A stretch of 64,000 nucleotides of DNA from Pelagibius sp. (lineage in GTDB: Bacteria; Pseudomonadota; Alphaproteobacteria; Kiloniellales; Kiloniellaceae). Each line of letters begins with the position of its first letter. Position 1 is the first letter of the stretch. This document shows positions 44,489 to 51,610 of this stretch, piece after piece. The position numbers and the translations under genes were made by a program. The stretch lies in the NCBI RefSeq assembly GCF_028289705.1, contig NZ_JANQOI010000017.1:1-64000 (forward strand), written 5' to 3'. The notes beneath the pieces were generated by a model. It searched no databases and was not told where the DNA came from. It saw nothing but the letters and a program-made list of their open reading frames with translations.

Positions 44489-45445
44489 CTACCAGTCGGA
44501 CAGCAGCTTCTCCGCGTTCTTCTTCAGGGCGTGGAAGCGGCAGAGCTTCAGCACCCCCGCCTCGATCGCCCGGGTCCGCCGGGTCCAGAGCTCGACCGCT
44601 TCGGAGATGGCATGAGAGGTCGGCGGGTCTAGTTCGCGCCCCTTCAGGCTGGAGAGGAAGTCCGACCAATTGGCGGTGATGATCTTATAGACCTCGTCGG
44701 TGATGTCTTCCTTGATCCGCACGTCGAGCTGGGCCTCGGTGAGGGCCTCCTCGTACTGCTTCTTGGTCCAGGGATGGGGCGGCACCGGTTCGCCGCGCAT
44801 CCAGGCCTGGAGCTCTCTGGCGGGCGCGCCCTCGGCGACCACGTAGTCGGTGAACAGCAGTTGGCCGCGGTGCTTGATCATGTTGATGATCTCGATCAGC
44901 AGGCGTTTCTTGTCCTCCACCAGGTAGAGCGCTTCCTTGGAGAAGACGCAGTCGATGGTGGATTCATGGAACTCGTAATGGTCCGGATCGAAGTAGTGGA
45001 CCGGCGCCCGCTTGCCGAGCCCGGCCATAGTGGAGAGGTTCATGCCGGCATCGGCGATTTCCCGGTCCGACTCCAGGCCCGTGATCCAGATGTCGAAGTG
45101 CTCGGAAATGGCCCTCGCGGGGCCGCCAAGGCCGGCGCCGACATCGATCACGGTGAAGGCCGGATCGAGAGCGAAGGGCTTCACCAGTTTGAGGATGTAG
45201 GCGGGATCGCCGGGGCCGGCCATGCCCTTGCCCCAGATCTCCTGCATGATCTCGATGCGCTTGGATGCCCATTCGGGGGAATCGTAGCGGACCTTGTCCT
45301 GGGAGAGGTCGCCCATCTCATAGGGCGTGCGCTGCTTCTCGCGAACCGTAAGCTCGTGGCCGTCCCACCAGGCCTTGAGCCGCATCCAGAAGGGAATGCG
45401 AACCTTGGGTGCTGCTCCTTCGGCCGTATCGGCGGATTGAGCCAT
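44489..45445 (-). CDS. SAM-dependent methyltransferase
   Basis: A 318-residue class I methyltransferase. Motif I is VIDVGAGLGGPARAISEHF near residue 100, motif II ITGLESDREIADAG, and CVFSKEALYLVEDKKRLLIE marks motif III/IV. A flanking basic N-terminal part (PFWMRLKAWWDGHELTVREK) and a helical C-terminus embrace the catalytic domain. The overall layout is reminiscent of phosphoethanolamine/small-molecule N-methyltransferases, but I do not assign a substrate. AAGGAAA precedes the ATG. Monocistronic by context, between L36 and tRNA-Val. Confidence 0.82.
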   Translation of the reverse strand: MAQSADTAEGAAPKVRIPFWMRLKAWWDGHELTVREKQRTPYEMGDLSQDKVRYDSPEWASKRIEIMQEIWGKGMAGPGDPAYILKLVKPFALDPAFTVIDVGAGLGGPARAISEHFDIWITGLESDREIADAGMNLSTMAGLGKRAPVHYFDPDHYEFHESTIDCVFSKEALYLVEDKKRLLIEIINMIKHRGQLLFTDYVVAEGAPARELQAWMRGEPVPPHPWTKKQYEEALTEAQLDVRIKEDITDEVYKIITANWSDFLSSLKGRELDPPTSHAISEAVELWTRRTRAIEAGVLKLCRFHALKKNAEKLLSDW

Positions 45446-45719
45446 GGATTTCCTTCGCTCGGCTGGCGAGAAGCCGGAGATTGCGGGCAGCCCGGACTAC
45501 GGGAAACCTGCCCTCATTAACCTCTGATAGCGGGAATTCCTTACGTGACCCTTAAATCCCGGGGCGAACCATGCTCCTAAGGCCCTGAATCACGGGGATT
45601 TGACGCCACTGCGCAAGCCGCAGTTGCGCAGCCGGCTGCGCGAGTCGCCGCTGAGGATTCCGGAGCGGAAGGGAGATAGCTGGAACCGGTCCGCCTGCGC
45701 CGAGGCTTCGGCGGACACT
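45446..45719. other. Intergenic stretch between methyltransferase and tRNA-Val
   Basis: Together with the structured segment to its right this is a gap of about 330 bases. It contains short GC-rich repeats (TGCGCAAGCCGCAGTTGCGCAG near 45611) and a TCCGCC/GGCGGA hairpin near 45690-45715. No gene is supported; a 67-codon leftward frame here has no ribosome site or family likeness. Confidence 0.4.
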
Positions 45720-45776
45720 CCTTCGCCCAAGGTGCGGTTCCGGGTGGCCTGCCACCCGAAGCCCGCAGGGCGAAGG
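45720..45776 (-). terminator. Structured 3' region of tRNA-Val
   Basis: Nested inverted repeats directly downstream of the tRNA: outer arms CCTTCGCCC (45720-45728) and GGGCGAAGG (45768-45776), inner stem CGGGTGG-CCTG-CCACCCG (45741-45758). It could terminate or protect the tRNA precursor. No T-tract is present. Confidence 0.45.
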
Positions 45777-45777
45777 G

Positions 45778-45852
45778 TGGTGGGCGTACCTGGGATTGAA
45801 CCAGGGACCTCCTCGATGTCAACGAGGCGCTCTCCCGCTGAGCTATACGCCC
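45778..45852 (-). tRNA. tRNA-Val (anticodon GAC), CCA encoded
   Basis: Reading the minus strand, the acceptor stem GGGCGTA pairs with TACGCCC, the D-arm is GCTCAGCGGGAGAGC, the anticodon arm CCTCG-TTGACAT-CGAGG gives anticodon GAC, and the T-arm is CCTGG-TTCAATC-CCAGG. Discriminator A is followed by an encoded CCA at 45778-45780. All stems are perfect. Confidence 0.97.
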
Positions 45853-46001
45853 TTCAGGCCGGTTCGAGGGGCCACCCTTGCGGTGTCCGGGAGTGCCGAC
45901 CCAGGTCCGCCGGGGCAGCCGCCGCCGGGGAGGAGGCGAAGTAGCATCATCGCCGGGCTTTTTCAAGGCCGGCTTCGCGCCCGCACCAACCCGGCCCCGC
46001 G

Positions 46002-46361
46002 TCACGCGGTGAGCATGGAATCCACCTCTTCCACCAGGTGGCGCAGATGGAAGGGCTTGGAGAGAATGCGCGCGCCCCGCGGCGTCTGGTCGCGGTTTTT
46101 CAGGGCGACGGCGGCAAATCCGGTGATGAACATGACCTTCAGGCCCGGCTGCAGCTTGGCCGCCCGGCGCGCCAGCTCGATCCCGTCCAGCCCGGGCATG
46201 ACGACGTCCGCCAGCAGCAAGTCGGCGCGAAATCCGTCCAGGGCCTCGATGGCATCGAGGCCGTCGCCCACGGCGACCACATGGTGGCCCGCCTTGCGGA
46301 GCGCCTTGGCGAGGAATTCCCGCATCGAGGCATCGTCTTCTGCGAGAAGGATTTGCGCCAT
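46002..46361 (-). CDS. cpdR: CpdR, single-domain response regulator
   Basis: A stand-alone receiver domain of 119 residues. The acidic pair is in LLAEDDASMREFL, the phospho-acceptor aspartate in LLLADVVMPGLDGIELARRA, the Thr in FITGFAAVALKN and the Lys in ARILSKPFHLRHLVEEVDSM. FITGFAAVAL and LSKPFHLR are the hallmark of CpdR, the CckA-ChpT target that, unphosphorylated, primes ClpXP proteolysis of cell-cycle proteins in Caulobacter and relatives. The ATG at 46361 gives the canonical MAQILLAEDD start. It is divergent from an N-formylglutamate amidohydrolase gene, a pairing known from other alphaproteobacteria. Confidence 0.93.
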   Translation of the reverse strand: MAQILLAEDDASMREFLAKALRKAGHHVVAVGDGLDAIEALDGFRADLLLADVVMPGLDGIELARRAAKLQPGLKVMFITGFAAVALKNRDQTPRGARILSKPFHLRHLVEEVDSMLTA

Positions 46362-46472
46362 AGACCCGTTCTGGCTTTCGCGCGGAGTGCGCGGTTGATG
46401 GAATCGACCCGGAAAGCGCCCCAAATGACCACCGCCTCGCGAAGATCAGTGCCGCGGACCGTGGATTCAGTC

Positions 46473-46508
46473 GGGACCCTTGGGGCCCATGGTATCGCCC
46501 CGGGTCCC
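46473..46508 (+). promoter_or_regulatory. Leader hairpin upstream of the N-formylglutamate amidohydrolase gene
   Basis: GGGACCC (46473-46479) pairs with GGGTCCC (46502-46508) and GGGGC (46482-46486) with GCCCC (46497-46501), leaving a 10-base loop CCATGGTATC. It lies in the cpdR/amidohydrolase intergenic region and directly before the ribosome site of a tiny open frame at 46521. Confidence 0.5.
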
Positions 46509-46520
46509 AAGGAGAGCTTA

Positions 46521-46577
46521 ATGGCAGGAGGACAGGCTGCAAAGCCGCCAATGAAACTGCGTCTCCTTCGCGCATGA
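46521..46577 (+). CDS. Candidate 18-codon leader or small protein
   Basis: A tiny open frame encoding MAGGQAAKPPMKLRLLRA. It is listed because AAGGAGAG lies six bases before the ATG, the best ribosome site in the region, and a stable hairpin ends just upstream of it. The product is basic and would be a small peptide. It could be a leader peptide for the amidohydrolase gene 80 bases downstream, or chance. No conservation evidence is available. Confidence 0.3.
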   Translation: MAGGQAAKPPMKLRLLRA

Positions 46578-46657
46578 CAGAGGCAGCGCGATCCCCTAGA
46601 ACTGAGACTGAGACGAGCATCTGAGAGCGACTTCCAGAGAGCCAGGTCCGGAGACCT

Positions 46658-47551
46658 ATGGACGCCATTGCGCCCAGCGCCCAGGCAAACAAGACATACG
46701 AGATCCTTTGGCCGCAGCGCCAGACGCTGCCGCTGGTCTTCGCATCCCCCCATAGCGGCTGTGACTATCCGCCGGAGTTCCTGGCCTCCTCCTGCCTGGA
46801 CCCGCTGAGCCTGCGCCAATCCGAAGACAGCTTCGTCAACGAGATCTTCGGCTGTGCGCCGGAGATGGGGGCGCCGCTCATTCACGCCCTTTTCCCGCGG
46901 GCCTTCGTCGATCCCAACCGGGAGCCCTATGAACTGGACCCGGCGATCTTCGACGGCGAGTTGCCGGCCTACGCCAACACCCGCTCGCCGCGGGTCGCCG
47001 CCGGCCTCGGCACCATCGCCCGGGTGGTTGCCAACGGGGCCAACATCTACAAGCGCAAGCTGAGCCTCGCGGAGGGGCTGGAGCGAATCCGGACCTGCTA
47101 CTGGCCCTATCACGAGGCCCTGCGATCCCTGGTGGAGCAGACCAAGGAGCAGTTCGGCCACTGCATCCTGATCGACTGCCACTCCATGCCCTCGGCGGGC
47201 AAGCTCGGGCAGGCCCGGGCCGCGGGCACCCGGGTTGCCTTCGTCCTGGGGGACTGCCACGGCACCAGTTGCGCCCCCGCCATCACCGGCACCGTCGAGC
47301 GTATCCTGCTGCGCAAGGACTTCCAGGTGATGCGCAACAGCCCCTATGCCGGGGGCTTCGTCACGCGCCACTACGGCAAGCCCGATGCCGGAACCCACAG
47401 TCTCCAGATCGAGATCAACCGGCAGATCTATATGGACGAGGCGCGGATGGAACGGCGCCCGACCCTGCGGGCCCTGTCCGACGACATGCGCGATGTGGTG
47501 GCCGCCCTGGGGGCACTGGAGCCGCGGCGGCTGCGCCAGGAGCCGGCCTGA
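46658..47551 (+). CDS. N-formylglutamate amidohydrolase
   Basis: A 297-residue zinc hydrolase expected to release formate from N-formyl-L-glutamate, the last step of one histidine degradation route, or to act on a related N-acyl amino acid. Family signatures: PLVFASPHSGCDYPPEFLAS, with the metal-binding histidine; QSEDSFVNEIFG; LFPRAFVDPNREPYELDPAI; ILIDCHSMPSA; and near the end AGTHSLQIEINRQIYMDE. GGAGAC precedes the ATG. Histidine-utilisation genes are not adjacent; the pairing with cpdR is conserved in alphaproteobacteria without an understood reason. A second, more distant family member lies at 20538-21410. Confidence 0.9.
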   Translation: MDAIAPSAQANKTYEILWPQRQTLPLVFASPHSGCDYPPEFLASSCLDPLSLRQSEDSFVNEIFGCAPEMGAPLIHALFPRAFVDPNREPYELDPAIFDGELPAYANTRSPRVAAGLGTIARVVANGANIYKRKLSLAEGLERIRTCYWPYHEALRSLVEQTKEQFGHCILIDCHSMPSAGKLGQARAAGTRVAFVLGDCHGTSCAPAITGTVERILLRKDFQVMRNSPYAGGFVTRHYGKPDAGTHSLQIEINRQIYMDEARMERRPTLRALSDDMRDVVAALGALEPRRLRQEPA

Positions 47552-47588
47552 GGCGGCCGCTGCCCGCACGTAACCCGGAAGCCACGCG

Positions 47589-47683
47589 AAAAAAGGGCCG
47601 CGACGAGTCGCGGCCCAAGTTTAGGGAGGAAATGCCCTATGGAACTGCGATAGGGAGCGCCCGAGGGCGTTTCCATATCGCAG
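47589..47683 (-). ncRNA. Candidate trans-acting small RNA with exposed anti-Shine-Dalgarno motif
   Basis: A minus-strand unit of about 95 nt with all the parts of a small RNA gene. Promoter: TTGCAT (47712-47717) and CATATT (47689-47694) with 17 bases between. The transcript would begin with a hairpin whose arms CTGCGATA (47676-47683) and TATCGCAG (47645-47652) enclose CGCCC-TC-GGGCG. Then comes an unpaired linker carrying TTTCCTCCCTAAACTT, complementary to ribosome-binding sites. It ends with an intrinsic terminator: GGGCCGCGA-CTCG-TCGCGGCCC and six T (47589-47616). The architecture resembles alphaproteobacterial anti-Shine-Dalgarno RNAs such as the AbcR/alpha-r15 and alpha-r14 families, but membership is inference. 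Confidence 0.7.
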
Positions 47684-47875
47684 TGCACAATATGCGCCCA
47701 CCCCAGGCGGAATGCAACCGCCATTTCCTCAATTCATTGATTTACATACAAATTTCTTTTCAATGTCATGCTGCGGTTAATCAGTCCGCGCTAATTCTTT
47801 TGCATCGCACAATTGTGACGGTGCCTCCACGCCAGGGTTTCCGCCGCATGGCACGGGGATTGCTGAAATTCGGGC
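47617..47875. other. Region between small RNA terminator and transglycosylase gene
   Basis: Holds the body and promoter of the small RNA on the minus strand and, from about 47720 to 47860, a markedly AT-rich stretch likely to contain the promoter of the transglycosylase gene. No protein-coding gene is seen. Confidence 0.4.
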
Positions 47876-48577
47876 ATGAGAAACCGCAACTCACAGGTGC
47901 CGGACCACCCCCCAAAACGCCGTTCAGCGTGGCTTTTCGCCCCTCTAGTGGTGTTTTTGCTAGCCCTGTCCGGGCCCGCGTCGGCCACCGACAGCCCCGC
48001 AAACCCGGGCATTCAGGTCGGGGAGACCGCTTGGACCCTCTGCCGCAGCAGCGCCCAGGCCGCCGAACGGGGCCATGACCTGCCCCCCTTGCTGCTGACG
48101 GCCATCGCGCAGACCGAATCGGGGCGCTGGCATGCGGAGCGCCGGGAAAGACTTGCCTGGCCCTGGACCGTCATGGCCGAAGGCAGGGGACAATTCCTGC
48201 CCAGCAAGCAGGCCGCAATCGAGACCGTCCAGGCGCTGCGCGCCCGCGGCGTTCAGAACATCGACGTGGGCTGCATGCAGATCAATCTCTACCACCACCC
48301 CGAGGCCTTCGAGGATCTGGAGCAGGCCTTCGACCCCGCCCGCAACGCCGGCTATGCCGCTGCCTTCCTGGCGGACCTCCGCCGCGAGGCGCGGTCCTGG
48401 ACCCGCGCCGTGGGCCACTACCATTCGCGCAGCCACCTGCGCGCCAACAGCTACCGGGTCAAGGTCTTCCGCGCCTGGCGGGCCGAACGGCACCGCGCCA
48501 ACCGCGAACGCCGCGCCATGCTCAAGGCCCAGCGCGACGCCGAGAAGACGGCGAGGCTGCGCGAAACCAAAGGATAG
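47876..48577 (+). CDS. Exported lytic transglycosylase (SLT domain)
   Basis: Cleaves peptidoglycan glycan strands; 233 residues. N-terminal hydrophobic segment around residues 18-35 (LFAPLVVFLLALSGPASA) is a signal peptide or anchor. The SLT domain has the catalytic glutamate in LLLTAIAQTESGRW and the motif NIDVGCMQINLYHHP, then NAGYAAAFLADLRRE and VGHYHSRSHLRANSY. The C-terminal 40 residues are strongly basic. The ribosome site is poor. It is probably monocistronic; such small enzymes often serve flagellar or secretion machineries, but no such genes are here. Confidence 0.85.
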   Translation: MRNRNSQVPDHPPKRRSAWLFAPLVVFLLALSGPASATDSPANPGIQVGETAWTLCRSSAQAAERGHDLPPLLLTAIAQTESGRWHAERRERLAWPWTVMAEGRGQFLPSKQAAIETVQALRARGVQNIDVGCMQINLYHHPEAFEDLEQAFDPARNAGYAAAFLADLRREARSWTRAVGHYHSRSHLRANSYRVKVFRAWRAERHRANRERRAMLKAQRDAEKTARLRETKG

Positions 48578-48589
48578 GAACCAGCGCCT

Positions 48590-48976
48590 CTAATCCAGGC
48601 GCCCGGCGAGCAGGGCCCGAACCTCGTCGACCGCGCCGCTCCACTGCGCCCAGTCGTGGGGACCCTGGCCCCATTTGTTGCGCAGTTCGGGGTCGGCGCC
48701 GCTGCCCAGAAGCAGACGAACGGCCTGAACGTGCCCCCGTGCCGCTGCGGCCATCAGCGGCGAATTCCCGGCATCGCTGGCCGCATTGACCTCGGCGCCG
48801 CGGTCCAGGAGCAGGCCGATGCAGTCCTCCGCCCCCCGCGCCGCGGCATGAAACAGCAGGCCCTGGCCCCAGCGGTCGCGCGCCGAGATGTCGGCGCCAC
48901 CCTCCAAGGCCGCCATCAACCCGGCCGCATCGCCCTGCCGCGCCAGGCCCAGCAGCGTCTCGCCGTCAACGCTCAT
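48590..48976 (-). CDS. Ankyrin repeat protein
   Basis: A 128-residue soluble protein made of three to four ankyrin units, e.g. LARQGDAAGLMAALEGGADI, GQGLLFHAAARGAEDCIGLL, NSPLMAAAARGHVQAVRLLL. The last unit is degenerate (KWGQGPHDWAQWSGAVDEVR). No other domain. Binding partner unknown. It is convergent with the transglycosylase gene (12 bases apart) and divergent from the class V PLP gene. Confidence 0.85.
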   Translation of the reverse strand: MSVDGETLLGLARQGDAAGLMAALEGGADISARDRWGQGLLFHAAARGAEDCIGLLLDRGAEVNAASDAGNSPLMAAAARGHVQAVRLLLGSGADPELRNKWGQGPHDWAQWSGAVDEVRALLAGRLD

Positions 48977-49096
48977 CTCATCCCACTCCCCTGCACTGCC
49001 GGCTTGCCAAGCAAGCCCTCAATCCTTCTAGTAGCGTCCATCTAGTACCGCCTTTCTCGTAGCGCGCAAAGCGGCGGTGCAACAAGGGGAGCGGGA

Positions 49097-50278
49097 ATGA
49101 TCGATCTGGCAAAGGTGCGGCAGGAAACGGCGGCCTGCGAGAGCGTTCTGCATTTCAACAACGCCGGGGCGGCGCTGATGCCGGACCGGGTGGTCGCGCG
49201 GCAGGTCGACCACATCCGCCGCGAAGCGGAAATCGGCGGCTACGAGGCGGCGCGCGAAGCTGGGGCAGAAATCGAGGCGGTCTACAGCTCCATCGCGCGC
49301 CTTCTGAACGCCGCGCCGGACGAGATCGCGCTCATGGAAAACGCGACCCTCGCCTGGAATGCCGCCTTCTTCGCCTTCGACTTTCAGCCGGGCGACCGCC
49401 TGCTGACCGGCGAGGCGGAATACGCCAGCAACTACCTGAACTACCTGAAGCTGGCCCGCAGCCGCGGCTTGGTGGTGGAGGCCATCCCTTCCACCGAGGA
49501 GGGGGAGCTTTCGATACCGGCGCTGGAAGAAGCCTGTGCCAAGCCGGGCGTGAAGCTGATCACCGTCACCCACGTGCCCACCAACGGCGGCCTGGTGAAC
49601 CCGGCGGAAGAAATCGGCCGCGTCGCCCGCGCCCACGGCATTCCATTCCTGCTGGATGCCTGCCAGTCCGCCGGGCAGATCGATCTGGACGTTGAGAACC
49701 TCGGCTGCGACCTGCTCTCGGTGACCGGGCGCAAGTACCTGCGCGGCCCGCGCGGCAGCGGCTTTCTCTATGTGCGCCGCGATTTCCTGGATCAGGTCGA
49801 ACCGCCGGTCCTCGACCTGCGCGCGGCCAAGTGGGTGGAGCCGGGGCGCTATGAACTGCGCCCCAACGCCAAGCGCTACGAGAACTGGGAGTTCAACTAC
49901 GCCGCCGTGCTGGGCCTCGGTGTGGCCGTCGACTACGCCCTCGACTTGGGCCTGCCGGCCATCGAGGCGCGGGTCGCGGAGCTTGCGGCGGGCCTGCGCG
50001 CACGCCTCGCCGAGGTCCCCGGCGTCACGGTGCAGGACATCGGCCGGCGGCGCTGCGGCATCTGCAGCTTCACGACGGAGAAGTTGCCGGCCGTCGAGAT
50101 CCAGCAGCGTCTGGAAGACCAGCGCATCAACACCTCGGTCAGCGATCCCAACTCGACGCTGTTGGACGCCACCAAAAGGGGCCTGCCGGACGTGGTCCGA
50201 GCCTCGGTCCACTACTACAACAGCGAAGAAGAACTGGACCGCTTCACAGCGGCGGTCAGGGCTCTTCTCGATGCCTGA
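49097..50278 (+). CDS. Class V PLP-dependent aminotransferase-fold enzyme
   Basis: A 393-residue fold-type I enzyme of the class V (NifS/isopenicillin N epimerase) group. The PLP aspartate is in LLDACQSAGQIDLD, the Schiff-base lysine in SVTGRKYLRGPRGSGFLYV near residue 212. The position where desulfurases carry the catalytic Cys reads RINTSVSDPN, so it is not a cysteine desulfurase. The ending VVRASVHYYNSEEELDRF is typical for the epimerase/lyase-like branch. AGGGGAGCGGG precedes the ATG. A permuted flavin amine oxidase starts 26 bases downstream, so the two probably act on the same amine or amino acid (inference). Confidence 0.85.
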   Translation: MIDLAKVRQETAACESVLHFNNAGAALMPDRVVARQVDHIRREAEIGGYEAAREAGAEIEAVYSSIARLLNAAPDEIALMENATLAWNAAFFAFDFQPGDRLLTGEAEYASNYLNYLKLARSRGLVVEAIPSTEEGELSIPALEEACAKPGVKLITVTHVPTNGGLVNPAEEIGRVARAHGIPFLLDACQSAGQIDLDVENLGCDLLSVTGRKYLRGPRGSGFLYVRRDFLDQVEPPVLDLRAAKWVEPGRYELRPNAKRYENWEFNYAAVLGLGVAVDYALDLGLPAIEARVAELAAGLRARLAEVPGVTVQDIGRRRCGICSFTTEKLPAVEIQQRLEDQRINTSVSDPNSTLLDATKRGLPDVVRASVHYYNSEEELDRFTAAVRALLDA

Positions 50279-50304
50279 CGGCTGATCACCGCGGAGACTG
50301 ACCC

Positions 50305-51528
50305 TTGGATCGGCGCCTCTTCCTTCGCGGGCTCGGCAGTGGTTTGGCCCTGGCCTTCACGCCGTGGCAGGCCGCGGCCTCCGAAGGGCGACAACCTCTG
50401 GGCTACATCCGAACCAACTGGAGCCGCGACCCCTTCTCTTACGGGTCGTACTCATACATTGCCAAAGGCGCGGGGCGCGCAGACATTCGCGCGCTGGAAG
50501 CCCCGGTTGACGGGAAGCTCTTTTTCGCCGGCGAGGCGGTTCATCCGCACTACAACGCCACGGTCCACGCCGCCCACGAGTCGGGCCGGCGAACGGCCGG
50601 TCTGGTCTTGGAGAAGGATGTCCGAACGGTCGCCATCCTCGGCGCCGGCATGAGCGGCCTGTCCGCCGCACAGCGGCTGGCGGGCAAGGGACTCGCGGTC
50701 ACCGTCTTCGAGGCCCGGGACCGGATCGGCGGGCGGGTCTGGACCGACGGGCGCCTCGGGCTCCCCCTCGATCTGGGGGCCAGTTGGATCCATGGGATCG
50801 AGGGCAATCCCCTGATGGCGCTGGCCGACTCGCTGGGCCAGGAGCGTGTCAGAACCGACGACAGCTATGTCATCCGAGGCCGGGGCGGACGCATCATCGA
50901 AGATGACGAGGTAGCGGACTGGTTGGAGAACGTCGTCCTCGTTCAGCACAGCGCAGGCGCCGACGCGGAGCAGCTCAACCTCTCGGCCTACCGGCACGAC
51001 GAGGATTACGATGGCCCGGACGTGAAGTTTCTAAACGGCTATGCCCCGATTTTCGACGCGCTGAAGGGAGACTACGCCATCGCTCTTTCGCAGGCGGTTG
51101 ACCGGATAACCCTCAGCGCAGACGGTGTCTCCATCGGCCTGAGCGGTGCCGGCACCAGGATGTTCGACGCCGTCATTGTGACCGTGCCCCTGGGCGTCCT
51201 GAAAAAAGGTGCCATCCGCTTCGATCCGCCTCTGCCGGCGCGGAAAACGCGGGCCATTCAGCGTCTCGGCATGGGCACGCTCGACAAGGTCTACCTTCTG
51301 TTCGACCAGGCATTTTGGGACGATGCCGCGACCTGGATTGTCACGCCGGAAAACGATCTACCGCGCGGACAGTTCAATCAATGGCTCAATCTGCACAGGT
51401 ATCTCGGCCGGCCGGTCATCATGGCGTTCAACGGTGGCCCGCCGACGCTGGCCTTGGCCGACCTGCCGGACGAGGAGGTGATTGGCAGAGCGGTTCAGAC
51501 CCTGCGCATCGCCTATCCCGAGCCATGA
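50305..51528 (+). CDS. Circularly permuted flavin amine oxidase with Tat-like leader
   Basis: A 407-residue FAD-dependent amine oxidase whose parts are in unusual order. It starts at TTG (GGAGA upstream) with a twin-arginine-like leader, DRRLFLRGLGSGLALAF. Residues 33-100 then carry what is normally the C-terminal end of monoamine oxidases: YIRTNWSRDPFSYGSYSYIA and KLFFAGEAVHPHYNATVHAA. Only afterwards comes the usual N-terminal Rossmann motif VAILGAGMSGLSAAQRLAGK (about 108-127) with EARDRIGGRVWTD. The chain ends at VQTLRIAYPEP, where a normal oxidase would continue into YIRTNWSRDPF. So both ends match one clean permutation point. Alternatives are considered under findings. Confidence 0.85.
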   Translation: MDRRLFLRGLGSGLALAFTPWQAAASEGRQPLGYIRTNWSRDPFSYGSYSYIAKGAGRADIRALEAPVDGKLFFAGEAVHPHYNATVHAAHESGRRTAGLVLEKDVRTVAILGAGMSGLSAAQRLAGKGLAVTVFEARDRIGGRVWTDGRLGLPLDLGASWIHGIEGNPLMALADSLGQERVRTDDSYVIRGRGGRIIEDDEVADWLENVVLVQHSAGADAEQLNLSAYRHDEDYDGPDVKFLNGYAPIFDALKGDYAIALSQAVDRITLSADGVSIGLSGAGTRMFDAVIVTVPLGVLKKGAIRFDPPLPARKTRAIQRLGMGTLDKVYLLFDQAFWDDAATWIVTPENDLPRGQFNQWLNLHRYLGRPVIMAFNGGPPTLALADLPDEEVIGRAVQTLRIAYPEP

Positions 51529-51546
51529 ACGAAGATCCGCCGTGCG

Positions 51547-51590
51547 GCGGCCCCGCGGTCTGTCACCTCCTGATGACCGCGCGGGGCCGC
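51547..51590. terminator. Hairpin between convergent genes
   Basis: GCGGCCCCGC (51547-51556) pairs with GCGGGGCCGC (51581-51590), and GGTC (51557-51560) with GACC (51575-51578), around a 14-base loop. It lies 19 bases after the permuted amine oxidase and 21 bases after the end of the leftward hypothetical gene, so it can serve both. Confidence 0.6.
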
Positions 51591-51610
51591 CCCAGCAAGG
51601 CGGTCCTGCC

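Noticed and set aside
47634..47700. Rightward small protein starting at ATG 47633 behind GGGAGG
   Set aside because: The GGGAGG lies inside the small RNA candidate (its complement is the anti-Shine-Dalgarno motif), and the reading frame has no coding character.
50305..51528. The amine oxidase as a decayed tandem pair (tail of one copy fused to head of another)
   Set aside because: The frame is intact, the N-terminal part has its own Tat-like leader and ribosome site, and both ends meet at one cut point without loss or duplication. A clean permutation explains this better, though it is not proven.
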